From: Streptomyces goshikiensis
GTDB taxonomy: Bacteria; Actinomycetota; Actinomycetes; Streptomycetales; Streptomycetaceae
Assembly (NCBI RefSeq): GCF_014650555.1
Contig: NZ_BMVE01000002.1
Coordinates: 186,001 to 250,000 of the forward strand
DNA length: 64,000 nt
Reading direction: 5' to 3'
Shown here: one piece after another, positions 27,090-35,913 of the stretch
Layout: each line of letters starts with the position of its first letter
Numbering within the stretch: position 1 is the stretch's first letter
The notes under the pieces: generated by a model
What the model saw: only the letters and a program-made list of their open reading frames with translations
Told to the model about the DNA's origin: nothing
Databases searched by the model: none
Position numbers and translations under genes: made by a program

Positions 27090-28259
27090 TCAAGTGAGAC
27101 GGGCGGGGTCACGAAAGAGCGGATCGAGCAGGACGGTCGCCGCGGCGCAGGGGAGTACGGCGGGTCCGGCGTGCGGGGTGACGATGCGGGGGGCCGGTGG
27201 CGCGGGCGCGGCGTTCTTCGTCGCGGCCGCCGCTTCGCGGATCTCCTCCAGGTAGCCCTCGTGGAGCAGGCTGGAGAGTTCCGCGATCACCAGGACGGCG
27301 GGGTTGAAGACGTCCAGCAGGAGGGCGGCGGCCCGGCCGACGTTGCGGGCGCGCTCGCGCAGCAGCCGGTCCGCGCGGGGGTCGCCGGTCGCGGCCGCGT
27401 CGACGAGCAGGCTGACGGAGGGCTCGGGGACGATGCCGAGGTGGACGGCCTCCGCGCCGAGCGCGGTGTCGGAGGCGGTGGCCTGCAGGCAGCCGGTGCG
27501 GCCGCACGGGCAGGGCGTGCGGGAGCCGGGGACGGGCAGGTGCGCGACGTCTCCGGCGGCGGCGCCGGGGCCCTGGTGGACGGTGCCCTCGATGCCGAAG
27601 GCGGCGTCGACGACGTTGCCGACGAAGAGGTGGACGAGGCTGCGGCGGGCGTCGGGGTGCCCGAACAGGATTTCGGCGGCGGCGACGGCGCGGGCGTGGT
27701 TGTCGAGGCGGACGGGGAGCCCGAGGGCGTCGGACAGCTCGGCGGCCAGGGGGCGGTCCCGCCAGCCGAGGGCCTCGTGCCGGACGACGGTCCCCTCGTC
27801 GGGCCGGACCCAGCCGCCGAGGGCGGCGCCGAGGCCGAGGAGGGGGCGGCCGGTGTCGTACTCGTCGAGGAACGCGCGGAGTTGGCGCGCGATCGCCTGC
27901 GGCAGCGTGGCGGGGTCCAGGCCGTGGTGCGGCAGGGCGCGGCGGGCGAGGACCTGGCCGCGGAGGTCGACGAGGCCGAAGGTGGAGGCGGGCACGCCGA
28001 TGTGCAGGGCGGCGGTGACGGGGCCGGAGACGGCGCCGGTGTTGAGGTCGAGCGGGACCAGGGGGCGGCCGAGGCCGCCGGCGGGGCCGGGCAGCTCGCG
28101 CAGCAGCCCGGAGCGGAGCAGGCCGGTGGTCTGGCGCGACACGGCGGCGGGGCTGAGCCCGCACACCGGGGGGATCCCGCTCCGGGCGACGGGGCCGTGC
28201 TCCAGGACGGCGCGCAGTACGGCGGCGGCGTTGGCGGAGGCCCGGCTGTCGCCGGCCAT
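27090..28259 (-). CDS. ROK-family transcriptional regulator
   Basis: A 389-residue ROK regulator. An N-terminal winged helix (about 8-60, with VCGLSPAAVSRQTTGLLRSG as recognition region) precedes the sugar-kinase-like fold. The zinc motif CPCGRTGCLQ is present, with the GDVAH that supplies the zinc His. The start is uncertain: ATG 28259 is used, but an in-frame GTG ten codons upstream (PPTTPHPR) is also possible and neither has a clear ribosome site. ROK repressors usually respond to sugars. No sugar gene lies nearby and the gene stands just upstream of the mutase operon on the same strand, so the target is unclear. Confidence 0.87.
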   Translation of the reverse strand: MAGDSRASANAAAVLRAVLEHGPVARSGIPPVCGLSPAAVSRQTTGLLRSGLLRELPGPAGGLGRPLVPLDLNTGAVSGPVTAALHIGVPASTFGLVDLRGQVLARRALPHHGLDPATLPQAIARQLRAFLDEYDTGRPLLGLGAALGGWVRPDEGTVVRHEALGWRDRPLAAELSDALGLPVRLDNHARAVAAAEILFGHPDARRSLVHLFVGNVVDAAFGIEGTVHQGPGAAAGDVAHLPVPGSRTPCPCGRTGCLQATASDTALGAEAVHLGIVPEPSVSLLVDAAATGDPRADRLLRERARNVGRAAALLLDVFNPAVLVIAELSSLLHEGYLEEIREAAAATKNAAPAPPAPRIVTPHAGPAVLPCAAATVLLDPLFRDPARLT

Positions 28260-28299
28260 GCGGGGGTGGGGGGTGGTGGGGGGCACGTTGTGATGATGC

Positions 28300-28470
28300 C
28301 GGTTCGCTCCGCTGGGTTGTTTTGGTGGGGTGTTCCGTTGGCTCTGCCGGGTCGCTCCGCTGGGTTGCCTTGGTGGGGTGCTTCGTTGGGTCTGCCGGGG
28401 CGCCTTCGGCGGGCGTCCGTTGGGTTGCGCTGTCAGGTGCTCTGCCGGGGCGCCTTCGGTGGGGCGTTCC
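28300..28470. repeat. Degenerate tandem repeats upstream of the ROK gene
   Basis: Two ~56-base units with the words TCGCTCCGCTGGGTTG, TTGGTGGGGTG and TGCCGGG occur back to back at about 28301-28400. Shorter GGGGCGCCTTCGG pieces follow to about 28470. No gene is visible. The block abuts the inverted-repeat element at 28480 and may be part of one repetitive insertion. Confidence 0.45.
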
Positions 28471-28479
28471 GTTGGGGCG

Positions 28480-28604
28480 GGGGTGGGGTGGGGTGTCGTC
28501 CGGGACTGCATGATTTATGGCGGCTGGGCGGGCGCTGTCGCCTTGCGGCTCCCTGCGCGCCACAAATCACGTTTTACGTCCCGGACGACACCCCACCCCA
28601 CCCC
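28480..28604. repeat. 125 bp element bounded by perfect 27 bp inverted repeats
   Basis: Positions 28480-28506 are an exact reverse complement of 28578-28604; each arm contains the core GTGTCGTCCGGGAC and an outer run of GGGGT/ACCCC triplicates. The symmetry continues imperfectly inward (ATGATTTATGGCGG versus CCACAAATCACG). The element has no coding capacity. It could be a MITE-like insertion, a REP-like dispersed repeat, or a large hairpin terminator between the ROK gene and the sulfonate operon. Confidence 0.65.
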
Positions 28605-28775
28605 TGCCCCCGGCCGGGAAGGGGCGTGGCGGGGGCGTTGCGGGGGTGTGAAATCCAGCCACGGTTTTCGGCCGCTGGTGGAGATGGGGGATGTCGGCCG
28701 GGAACGCCCGAAACCGCAGGTGGCGGGGGGTTCGGCTGGTTCCTCCGGGCCGGCTTCGGCCGGGCTCGGTGGGGG

Positions 28776-28804
28776 TTGACCCCTTGCGGGGCCGCTGCCA
28801 GGCT
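28776..28804 (+). promoter_or_regulatory. Predicted promoter of the sulfonate operon leader
   Basis: TTGACC at 28776-28781 and CAGGCT at 28799-28804 are separated by 17 bases, a good match to the vegetative promoter of Streptomyces at -35 and an acceptable -10. Transcription would begin about 7 bases later, at or next to the ATG of the leader peptide at 28812, giving a leaderless transcript. Confidence 0.5.
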
Positions 28805-28811
28805 CCGGGGC

Positions 28812-28904
28812 ATGTCCGCGATTGCATTCCTCGCCTCGCGGCTCCACACCCCCGGCTTCCCGGGCGAGTGTCAGGGCCGCTGTCCGGCCCTTCGTTGCGC
28901 CTGA
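28812..28904 (+). CDS. Cys-rich leader peptide of the sulfonate operon (putative attenuator)
   Basis: A 30-codon frame 87 bases upstream of the TauD-family gene. It begins [14 protein letters not shown] and ends with a Cys-dense tail, [11 protein letters not shown]. No ribosome site is present, but the predicted promoter would place the transcript start at the ATG, so leaderless translation is likely. The Cys codons sit in a potential hairpin (AGGGCCG 28873-28879 with CGGCCCT 28885-28891). Cys-rich upstream peptides that sense cysteine supply by ribosome stalling are known in actinobacteria, and a sulfur-scavenging operon follows. The regulatory role is inferred. Confidence 0.6.
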   Translation: MSAIAFLASRLHTPGFPGECQGRCPALRCA

Positions 28905-28990
28905 GCGCACCCCGTCTTCCTTTCGCGGTCTTCGCCGTGCTCGTTACGCCTTTTTCTTCCGCTGCGGAAATAAACCCTCAGGGAGCTTCT

Positions 28991-29914
28991 GTGTCCACCA
29001 CCTCCATCACCCGTCTCGGCGGCCGCATCGGTGCCGAGCTCGGCGGGATCCGGCTCGCCGGTGACCTGCCCGCCGGCACCGTCGCCGAGATCCGGGGCGC
29101 CCTCCTCGCCCACAAGGTCGTCTTCTTCCGGGGGCAGGACCACCTCGACGAGGCCGGCCACGAGGCCTTCGCCCGGCTGCTCGGCGCGCCGGTCGCGCAC
29201 CCCACCGTCCCCTCCGCCGACGGCCGATACGCCCTCGGCATCGACTCCCACCACGGCGCCCGCGCCAACCAGTGGCACACCGACGTCACCTTCGTCCCCG
29301 CGTACCCCGCCTTCTCGGTCCTGCGCGCCGTCACCATCCCCCCGTACGGCGGGAACACCCTCTGGGCCAACACCGCCACCGCGTACGCCCACCTCCCCGA
29401 GCCGCTCCGCGTCCTCGCCGACAGCCTGCGCGCCGTACACACCAACGAGTACGACTACGCCGCCCTCAAGCCGGACGCGCTCCCCGAGGCCCTCGCCCAG
29501 TACCGCGAGGTGTTCACGTCCACGAAGTTCCTGACCGAACACCCCGTCGTCCGCGTCCACCCCGAGACCGGCGAACGCACCCTGCTGCTCGGCAACTTCG
29601 TCCAGCGGATCAAGGGCCTCACCGGGCAGGACTCCCGCGCGCTCATCGACCTCTTCCAGTCGCACGTGGAGCGCCCCGAGAACACCGTCCGCTGGCAGTG
29701 GCGGGCCGGGGACGTCGCGATCTGGGACAACCGCGCCACCCAGCACTACGGCGTCGACGACTCCGACGACCACGAGCGCACCCTGCGCCGCGTGACCGTC
29801 GACGGCGACGTCCCGGTCGGTCCCGACGGCGTTCCGTCCCGGCTGATCAGCCCCGAGGCCGTCCCCGAGCCCGCGTTCGGGATCCCCTCCGGCGCCTCCA
29901 CCGTCTCCGTCTGA
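28991..29914 (+). CDS. TauD/TfdA-family Fe(II)/2-oxoglutarate dioxygenase (sulfonate or alkylsulfate)
   Basis: A 307-residue dioxygenase likely releasing sulfite or sulfate from taurine-like sulfonates or alkyl sulfates. The GTG start follows AGGGAG. Iron ligands are visible as WHTDVTF (H96, D98) and ATQHYGV (H252), with the 2-oxoglutarate Arg in [23 protein letters not shown] resembles AtsK-type alkylsulfatases as much as TauD, so the substrate is open. It is the first structural gene of the operon carrying SsuE-, SsuA-, SsuB-, SsuC- and NtaA/SnaA-type genes. Confidence 0.9.
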   Translation: MSTTSITRLGGRIGAELGGIRLAGDLPAGTVAEIRGALLAHKVVFFRGQDHLDEAGHEAFARLLGAPVAHPTVPSADGRYALGIDSHHGARANQWHTDVTFVPAYPAFSVLRAVTIPPYGGNTLWANTATAYAHLPEPLRVLADSLRAVHTNEYDYAALKPDALPEALAQYREVFTSTKFLTEHPVVRVHPETGERTLLLGNFVQRIKGLTGQDSRALIDLFQSHVERPENTVRWQWRAGDVAIWDNRATQHYGVDDSDDHERTLRRVTVDGDVPVGPDGVPSRLISPEAVPEPAFGIPSGASTVSV

Positions 29915-29936
29915 ACCGCTCCCCAAGGAGAGTCCC

Positions 29937-30494
29937 GTGCCCCGACTGCTCGCCCTCACCGGCAGCCCCTCCGTCCACTCCCGCACCACCGTCGTGGCCG
30001 ACCACGTGCTGCGTCGTCTCTCCCACGCCGGGTTCGAAACCGCCCACCTCGCCGTACGGGACCTCCCCGCCGCCGACCTGCTCTCCGCCCGCCGCGGCGA
30101 ACCGGAGATCCGCCGGGCCGTCGAAGCCGTCGCCGCGGCCGACGGGGTGGTCATCGCGACCCCGATCTACAAGGCCTCGTACACCGGCCTGCTCAAGGCC
30201 TTCCTCGACCTGCTCCCGCAGGACGGGCTGGCCGGGAAAACGGTTCTGCCGATCGCCACCGGCGGCAGCCTCGCCCATGTCCTGACCATCGACTACGCCC
30301 TGCGCCCGGTCCTCGCCGCGCTCGGCGCCCGGCACGTCACCGCCGGCCGGTTCATCCTCGACTCCGCCGTCGAGCGCGGGGACGGCCCCGACCGGCTGCG
30401 GCCCGAGGCCGAGCTGGACCTGTTCCAGGCCGTCGACGAGTTCGCCGAAGCCCTGCGCGCCGGGGCCGCCCCCCTGACCGCCACCGCGCTCTGA
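29937..30494 (+). CDS. ssuE: NADPH-dependent FMN reductase (SsuE type)
   Basis: A 185-residue flavodoxin-like reductase that supplies reduced FMN to the flavin monooxygenase of the operon. The GTG start at 29937 has an AAGGAG site. The FMN-binding signature LTGSPSVHSRT and the segment ATPIYKASYTGLLKAFLD are typical of SsuE/MsuE. It lies 22 bases downstream of the dioxygenase gene. The name reflects family and context; the exact partner is the LLM enzyme at the operon end. Confidence 0.88.
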   Translation: MPRLLALTGSPSVHSRTTVVADHVLRRLSHAGFETAHLAVRDLPAADLLSARRGEPEIRRAVEAVAAADGVVIATPIYKASYTGLLKAFLDLLPQDGLAGKTVLPIATGGSLAHVLTIDYALRPVLAALGARHVTAGRFILDSAVERGDGPDRLRPEAELDLFQAVDEFAEALRAGAAPLTATAL

Positions 30495-30529
30495 CCCCGT
30501 ACCCCCGTACGTACTGACAAGGAACCGTC

Positions 30530-31561
30530 ATGCCCGCAGCGTTCACCTCGACCCCCACCTCCCGACGCCAGTTCCTCGCCCTGCTCGGCATCTCGGCGGC
30601 CGCGGTGAGCTGCGGCACGGCCACCGCCGGCGGCGGTTCCGGCAAGCAGCTCAAGACCCTCAAGTACCAGGGCGCGGTCGGCTCGGTCACCCTGCCCGAA
30701 CTGGCCGCGGACCTCGGCTACCTGGAGGACCTCACCCTCGACTGGGTCGGCAACACCATCAGCGGCCCCCAGGACATCCAGTCCGCGGCCACCGGCCAGA
30801 CCCACTTCGGCGGGGCCTTCAACGGCGCCGTCGTCAAGCTGGCCGCGAGCAAGGCCCAGATCCAGGCCGTCGTCTCCTACTACGGCTCCGACCAGGACAC
30901 CTACCTCGGCTACTACGTCCTGGAGGACAGCCCGATCCGCTCCGCCCGCGACCTCATCGGCAAGAAGGTCGGCATGAACACCCTGGGCGCCCACGCCCAG
31001 GCCCTGCTCGACATCTACCTGGAGCGCAACGGCGTCTCCAAGGCCGACGCGGGCAAGGTCGAGCCCCTCGTGGTCCCGCCCGTCAACACCGAACAGGCCT
31101 TGCGGCAGAAGCAGATCCAGGTCGGCGTGCTCAGCGGCGTACTGCGCGACAAGGCCCTGGCGGCCGGCGGGATACGCCCGCTGTTCAAGGACCACGAACT
31201 GCTCGGCGCGTTCAGTGCGGGCACGTACGTGATGACGCGGCGCTTCATCAAGGAGAACCCCGACACCGCGCGGACCTTCACCACCGGCGTGGCCAAGGCC
31301 ATCGAGTGGTCGCGCACCACCCCGCGCGAGGAGGTCATCGCCCGGATGACGGAGATCGTCAAGAAGCGCGGCCGCAACGAGGACACCTCGACGCTCCAGT
31401 ACTGGCACTCGTACGGGGTCGCCGAGACCGGCGGCCGGATCGCCGACAAGGAGTTCCAGCTCTGGATCGACTGGCTCGGCGAGCGCGGCGAGATCAAGAA
31501 GGGCGGCCTCAAGGCCGGCGATCTGTACACCAACGAGTTCAACGCGCAGGGAAAGGGCTGA
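30530..31561 (+). CDS. ssuA: Sulfonate ABC transporter substrate-binding lipoprotein
   Basis: A 343-residue SsuA/TauA-like binding protein. The N-terminus has twin arginines (SRRQFLALLG, R12-R13) and a lipobox ending at Cys28 (AAAVSCG), suggesting Tat export and lipid anchoring. The mature part shows the NMT1-like fold: ISGPQDIQSAATGQTHFGGAF and NTEQALRQKQIQ. It lies between the reductase and the ATPase of the same operon. The ligand is inferred to be an organosulfonate from the neighbours. Confidence 0.9.
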   Translation: MPAAFTSTPTSRRQFLALLGISAAAVSCGTATAGGGSGKQLKTLKYQGAVGSVTLPELAADLGYLEDLTLDWVGNTISGPQDIQSAATGQTHFGGAFNGAVVKLAASKAQIQAVVSYYGSDQDTYLGYYVLEDSPIRSARDLIGKKVGMNTLGAHAQALLDIYLERNGVSKADAGKVEPLVVPPVNTEQALRQKQIQVGVLSGVLRDKALAAGGIRPLFKDHELLGAFSAGTYVMTRRFIKENPDTARTFTTGVAKAIEWSRTTPREEVIARMTEIVKKRGRNEDTSTLQYWHSYGVAETGGRIADKEFQLWIDWLGERGEIKKGGLKAGDLYTNEFNAQGKG

Positions 31562-31570
31562 GCGGCCGCC

Positions 31571-32401
31571 ATGGCGAAGATCGTGTTCGACTCCGTGACC
31601 AAGTCCTTTCCGACCAAGGACAGGAAGAACAGGAGGGGGAGGGAAGAGTTCACCGCGCTCGACGGGATCGACCTGGAGATCGAGGCGGGCGAGTTCGTGG
31701 TCGTCGTCGGGCCCAGCGGCTGCGGCAAATCCACCCTCCTGGACCTGCTCGGCGGCCTGACGCGCCCCACCTCCGGCCGGATCCTGCTCGACGGCCGGCC
31801 CGTCACCGGGCCGGGGCTGGACCGGGGCATCGTCTTCCAGCAGTACGCGCTGCTGCCGTGGCGCACCGCGCTCGGCAACATCGAATTCGGCCTGGAGGCG
31901 ACCGGGGTACCGCGCCGTGAACGGACGGACAGGGCCCGTGAGTTCCTGGACCTGGTCGGCCTGACCGGATTCGGGGACCGGCATCCGCACGAGCTGTCCG
32001 GCGGAATGCGCCAGCGGGTCGCGATCGCCCGGTCGCTGGCGTACGACCCGGACGTCCTGCTGATGGACGAGCCGTTCGCGGCGCTCGACGCGCAGACCCG
32101 CGAATCCCTGCAGGACGAGCTGCGGCGGATCTGGCAGCGCACCGGCAAGACCGTCGTCTTCATCACGCACGGCATCGAGGAAGCGGTGTACCTCGGGCAG
32201 CGGGTGGCCGTCATGACCTCGCGGCCCGGCCGGGTGAAGGAGGTCGTCCCGGTGTCCCTCGGCACGCGCGGTGCCGGGGCCACGGGCGAGGACCTGCGCT
32301 CCAGCCCGGAGTTCGCCCGCTACCGCCACGAGATCTGGACCCTGCTCCACGACGAGGTGGCCCGCGCCCAGCAACTGGAGAAGGAGGAGGCCTCCGTATG
32401 A
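31571..32401 (+). CDS. ssuB: Sulfonate ABC transporter ATPase
   Basis: A 276-residue ATP-binding subunit with Walker A GPSGCGKST (about 47-55), signature LSGGMRQR, Walker B VLLMDEPFAALD and the switch His in VVFITHG. It belongs to the NrtD/SsuB/TauB family. The ATG is 10 bases after the ssuA stop. Its 3' end overlaps the permease start by 4 bases, showing coupled translation. Confidence 0.93.
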   Translation: MAKIVFDSVTKSFPTKDRKNRRGREEFTALDGIDLEIEAGEFVVVVGPSGCGKSTLLDLLGGLTRPTSGRILLDGRPVTGPGLDRGIVFQQYALLPWRTALGNIEFGLEATGVPRRERTDRAREFLDLVGLTGFGDRHPHELSGGMRQRVAIARSLAYDPDVLLMDEPFAALDAQTRESLQDELRRIWQRTGKTVVFITHGIEEAVYLGQRVAVMTSRPGRVKEVVPVSLGTRGAGATGEDLRSSPEFARYRHEIWTLLHDEVARAQQLEKEEASV

Positions 32402-33312
32402 GTACCGGAACCGACACCACCGTCGCCGCCCTGGCGGGCCTGGCCCCGCCCGTGGACGAGGCACCCGCCGTACGGAAAACCGCGCCGGCGCCCGCGCCCG
32501 CGAAGCCGACGCCTGTGCCTGCGGCCCCGCGGGCCGTGTCCGTCGGCCGGCTGGGCCGTCTGCTGCGCGCGGCGGGGCTCCGCTCGGCGGCGATCCTGGC
32601 GCTGCTCGCCCTGTGGGAGACCGCTCCCCGGCTGGGGCTGGTGGACGCCACCTTCCTGCCGCCGGTCAGCGAGGTCGCCGAGGCCTGGTGGGAGCTCCTC
32701 GCCGACGGCCAGCTCGGGGAACACACCGGGGCCAGCCTGATCCGCTCCTTCGGGGGCTTCGGGATCGCGGTCGTGGTCGCCGTCCCGCTCGGCCTGCTGA
32801 TCGGCTGGTACCGCCCGGTCGCGGCGCTGCTCGGGCCGCTGCTGGAGGTGTTCCGCAACACGGCGGCGCTCGCGCTGCTGCCGGTGTTCGTCCTGCTGCT
32901 CGGCATCGGGGAGACCTCGAAGGTGTCGATCGTGGTCTACGCCTGCGTGTGGCCGATCCTGCTGAACACCATCAGCGCCGTGGGGAACGCGGACCCGACG
33001 CTGGTGAAACTGGCCCGCTCGATGGACCTGTCCACGCCGAGGCTGTTCCAGAAGGTGATCCTCCCGGCTTCGGTGCCGGCCATCTTCACGGGCATCCGGC
33101 TGGCCGGGGCGGTGTCGATCCTGGTGCTGGTGGCGGCCGAGATGATCGGCGCCAAGGCCGGGCTCGGATACCTGATCAACGCGTCGCAGTACAACTTCGC
33201 GATCCCGCAGATGTACGCGGGCATCGTCACGATCTCGGCGATCGGCGTGGCCTTCAACCAGCTGCTCGTCACGATCGAGCGCCGTCTGAGCCTCTGGCGC
33301 GTTCCGGCCTGA
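32398..33312 (+). CDS. ssuC: Sulfonate ABC transporter permease
   Basis: A 304-residue inner-membrane permease of the SsuC/TauC family. A long Ala/Pro-rich cytoplasmic N-terminus (about 1-50) precedes about six membrane helices. The coupling-helix EAA-like motif is in KLARSMDLSTPRLFQKVILP, followed by ASVPAIFTGIRLAGAVS. The start overlaps ssuB as ATGA. About 190 bases without a gene follow before the monooxygenase. Confidence 0.92.
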   Translation: MSTGTDTTVAALAGLAPPVDEAPAVRKTAPAPAPAKPTPVPAAPRAVSVGRLGRLLRAAGLRSAAILALLALWETAPRLGLVDATFLPPVSEVAEAWWELLADGQLGEHTGASLIRSFGGFGIAVVVAVPLGLLIGWYRPVAALLGPLLEVFRNTAALALLPVFVLLLGIGETSKVSIVVYACVWPILLNTISAVGNADPTLVKLARSMDLSTPRLFQKVILPASVPAIFTGIRLAGAVSILVLVAAEMIGAKAGLGYLINASQYNFAIPQMYAGIVTISAIGVAFNQLLVTIERRLSLWRVPA

Positions 33313-33505
33313 GGGGTCGCCCGACGCGCACCCTGCCCGCCCGCCTCGCCCCTGCCCGTCTCCGCAAACCCTGCCGTCTGCCGCACCCCTGCCCGTTTCC
33401 GCGCCCCTGGTGACGGCGCGCGCCCTGCCCCGGCAGTGCCCGCGCGCCCCGACCGCCCGCTCACGCGAAGCGTCCCGCGCTCCCCACCGAGACCGAGGAA
33501 CCGAC

Positions 33506-34831
33506 ATGTCCGCACCCCGTACGCTGCACCTCAACGCGTTCCTGATGAACGCCGGTCACCACGACGCCGCCTGGCGGCACCCCGACAGCAGCCCCGAGCG
33601 GGTCACCGACCTGCGCTACTTCCAGGAGCTCGCCCGGACCGCCGAGCGCGGCCGCCTCGACTCCATCTTCTTCGCCGACGGCCTCGCCCTGTGGGGCAAG
33701 GCCCGCTACAACGCGCTCGGCGGGTTCGAGCCGCTGACGCTGCTCTCCGCCATCGCCGCCGTCACCGAGCACATCGGGCTGATCGCCACCGTCTCGACCA
33801 CCTTCAACGAGCCCTTCCACACCGCCCGGAAGTTCGCCTCCCTCGACCACATCAGCAACGGCCGCGCCGGCTGGAACATCGTCACCTCCGGCACCGTCGA
33901 CGAGGCCCGCAACTTCAACCAGGAGGAACACCTGGAGCACGGCCTCCGCTACGACCGCGCCCGCGAGTTCCTCGACGTCGCCACCAAGCTCTGGGACAGC
34001 TGGGAGGACGACGCGATCGTCCTCGACAAGGAGCGCGGCATCTACGCCGACACCGACAAGCTCCACCCCGCCGCCCACCGCGGCGAGTACTTCGGCGTCG
34101 CCGGGCCGCTCAACGTCCCCCGCTCCCCGCAGGGGCACCCGCTGCTCGTACAGGCCGGCTCCTCCGAGGACGGGAAGGAGTTCGCGGCCCAGTACGCCGA
34201 GGCCGTCTTCACCGCCCAGCAGACCCTCGCCGACGGGCAGACCTTCTACAAGGACCTCAAGTCCCGCCTCGCCAAGTACGGCCGCGCCGAGTCCGACCTG
34301 CTCGTCCTGCCCGGCATCGCCCCCGTCATCGGGTCCACCGAGGCCGAGGCCAAGGCACTGGAGCAGCAGCTCACCGACCTCCAGGTGCCCGAGTACGGGC
34401 TCGCCCAGCTCTCCGGAATGCTCGGCACCGACCTCACCGGCCTCCCGCTCGACGGGCCGCTGCCCGACCTGCCCGAGGAGCGGGACATCAACGGCAACAA
34501 GAGCCGCTTCACCCTCGTCGCCGAACTCGCCCGCCGTGACGGCCTCACCCTGCGCGAGCTGATCGCCCGCCTCGGCGCCGGGCGGGGCCACCGGGTGTTC
34601 GCGGGCACGCCCGAGCAGATCGCCGACCAGCTGGAGGAGTGGTTCACCCAGGGCGCCGCCGACGGCTTCAACATCATGGCGCCCGTCCTGCCGACCGGGC
34701 TGACCGCCTTCGTCGACCACGTCGTGCCGATCCTCCAGCGGCGCGGCCTCTTCCGCAGCGAGTACACGGGCGCGACCCTGCGCGAGAACTACGGTCTGGC
34801 GCGCCCGGCCAACCGCTACGCCCAGCGGTAG
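33506..34831 (+). CDS. NtaA/SnaA/DszA-family FMNH2-dependent monooxygenase
   Basis: A 441-residue luciferase-like flavin monooxygenase. The ATG at 33506 follows GAGGAA. It has the family segments NAFLMNAGHHDAAWRHP, FFADGLALWGK, TTFNEPFHTARKFASLDHIS and GWNIVTSGTVDEARNFNQ. Members desulfurise or cleave compounds such as dibenzothiophene sulfone or nitrilotriacetate, using reduced FMN from a partner reductase. Here the SsuE-like gene of the same operon fits as partner and an organosulfur substrate is likely. It is not the shorter SsuD type. A 16-base inverted repeat downstream probably ends the operon. Confidence 0.9.
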   Translation: MSAPRTLHLNAFLMNAGHHDAAWRHPDSSPERVTDLRYFQELARTAERGRLDSIFFADGLALWGKARYNALGGFEPLTLLSAIAAVTEHIGLIATVSTTFNEPFHTARKFASLDHISNGRAGWNIVTSGTVDEARNFNQEEHLEHGLRYDRAREFLDVATKLWDSWEDDAIVLDKERGIYADTDKLHPAAHRGEYFGVAGPLNVPRSPQGHPLLVQAGSSEDGKEFAAQYAEAVFTAQQTLADGQTFYKDLKSRLAKYGRAESDLLVLPGIAPVIGSTEAEAKALEQQLTDLQVPEYGLAQLSGMLGTDLTGLPLDGPLPDLPEERDINGNKSRFTLVAELARRDGLTLRELIARLGAGRGHRVFAGTPEQIADQLEEWFTQGAADGFNIMAPVLPTGLTAFVDHVVPILQRRGLFRSEYTGATLRENYGLARPANRYAQR

Positions 34832-34859
34832 CGGTAGCGGCAGCCGTCGCTTGAGCGGG

Positions 34860-34912
34860 CCCCGTACCCCGGCCCGGGGTGCGGGGCCGGGGTGCGGGGC
34901 CGGGGTACGGGG
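34860..34912. terminator. Bidirectional hairpin terminator made of 13 bp repeats
   Basis: CCCCGTACCCCGGCCC (34860-34875) is exactly complementary to 34897-34912. The loop and second arm consist of a 13-base unit GGGGTGCGGGGCC repeated about three times. It lies between the converging ends of the monooxygenase and the oxidoreductase genes, so it probably stops transcription from both sides. Confidence 0.65.
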
Positions 34913-34927
34913 CCGGGGCCGCGCGGG

Positions 34928-35848
34928 TCAGACCGTGAGGACGATCTTGCCCCGGGTCCGGCCCGACGCGCTCAGCTCCCAGGCCTTCGCGGCCTCGGCG
35001 AGCGGCAGCGCGTGCTCCACGTTGACCGTGAGCTTGCCGGCGTCGGCCAGTTCCCCCAGGAAGGTCAGGTCGGCGGTGTCCGGGCGGACCCACAGCTGGT
35101 GGGCGCCCTGGGCCGCGGCGTTGTAGTCGGCGATGGACGCCACCCGGTGGCGCTCCTTGACCAGCGACTGGAGCGTCGCGATGACGTCGTCCCCGTAGAA
35201 GTCGAGGGCGGCGTCCACCCCTTCGGGCGCGAGGGCGCGCACCCGGTCCGCGAACCCCTCGCCGTACAGCACCGGTTCGGCGCCGAGCGAGCGCAGGTAG
35301 TCGTGGTTGTGGGCCCCGGCCGTGCCGATGACGCGCAGGCCGAGGGCGACCGCGATCTGCACGCCGAGGGAGCCGGTGCCGCCGGCCGCCGAGTGGATGA
35401 GGACGCTCTCGCCGGCCTTGAGGCCCACGCGGGTGAGCGACTGGTAGGCGGTCAGCCCGGCCAGCGGGATGCCCGCGGCCTGCTCGAAGGTCAGCTCGCG
35501 GGGCTTGCGGGCCAGCGTCCGGACGGGGGCCGACACCAGCTCGGCGTACGTGCCGGACTGCACCCAGTCCTTGCGGAGGTATCCGAAGACCTCGTCGCCG
35601 ACGGCGTAGTCGAAGGTGTCGGGGCCGATGGCCTCGACGACGCCGGACACGTCCCAGCCGGGTATGACGGGGAAGCGGACCTCCATGATCGGGTCGATGT
35701 ACCCGGCGGCGATCTTCCAGTCCACCGGGTTGACGCCGGCGGCCTTGACGCGGACGAGCACCTCGCCCGGTCCCACCTTGGGCGGAGCGACGTCAACGAG
35801 CTGGAGGGAGTCGGACGTTCCATATGCGCTGTACGTGATGGCCTTCAT
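34928..35848 (-). CDS. Zinc-free quinone-oxidoreductase-type NADP-dependent oxidoreductase
   Basis: A 306-residue medium-chain dehydrogenase/reductase. The N-terminal GroES-like domain (GEVLVRVKAAGVNPVDWKI) and the cofactor site SAAGGTGSLGVQIAVALG are clear. The zinc-binding Cys set of alcohol dehydrogenases is missing, so it resembles quinone oxidoreductases. The ATG at 35848 is used; an in-frame TTG four codons earlier is possible. It is a single gene converging on the sulfonate operon. The substrate is unknown. Confidence 0.87.
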   Translation of the reverse strand: MKAITYSAYGTSDSLQLVDVAPPKVGPGEVLVRVKAAGVNPVDWKIAAGYIDPIMEVRFPVIPGWDVSGVVEAIGPDTFDYAVGDEVFGYLRKDWVQSGTYAELVSAPVRTLARKPRELTFEQAAGIPLAGLTAYQSLTRVGLKAGESVLIHSAAGGTGSLGVQIAVALGLRVIGTAGAHNHDYLRSLGAEPVLYGEGFADRVRALAPEGVDAALDFYGDDVIATLQSLVKERHRVASIADYNAAAQGAHQLWVRPDTADLTFLGELADAGKLTVNVEHALPLAEAAKAWELSASGRTRGKIVLTV

Positions 35849-35913
35849 GGTCGTTTCCAACCGGGCCCGGTCCGGGGCTATTCCGGGGCCCCGGCGCGCG
35901 CCTCCGCAAGGGC

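Noticed and set aside
28515..28910. Minus-strand frames across the sulfonate operon leader
   Set aside because: Their products mainly reflect the inverted-repeat element and GC bias; the plus-strand Cys leader explains the region better.
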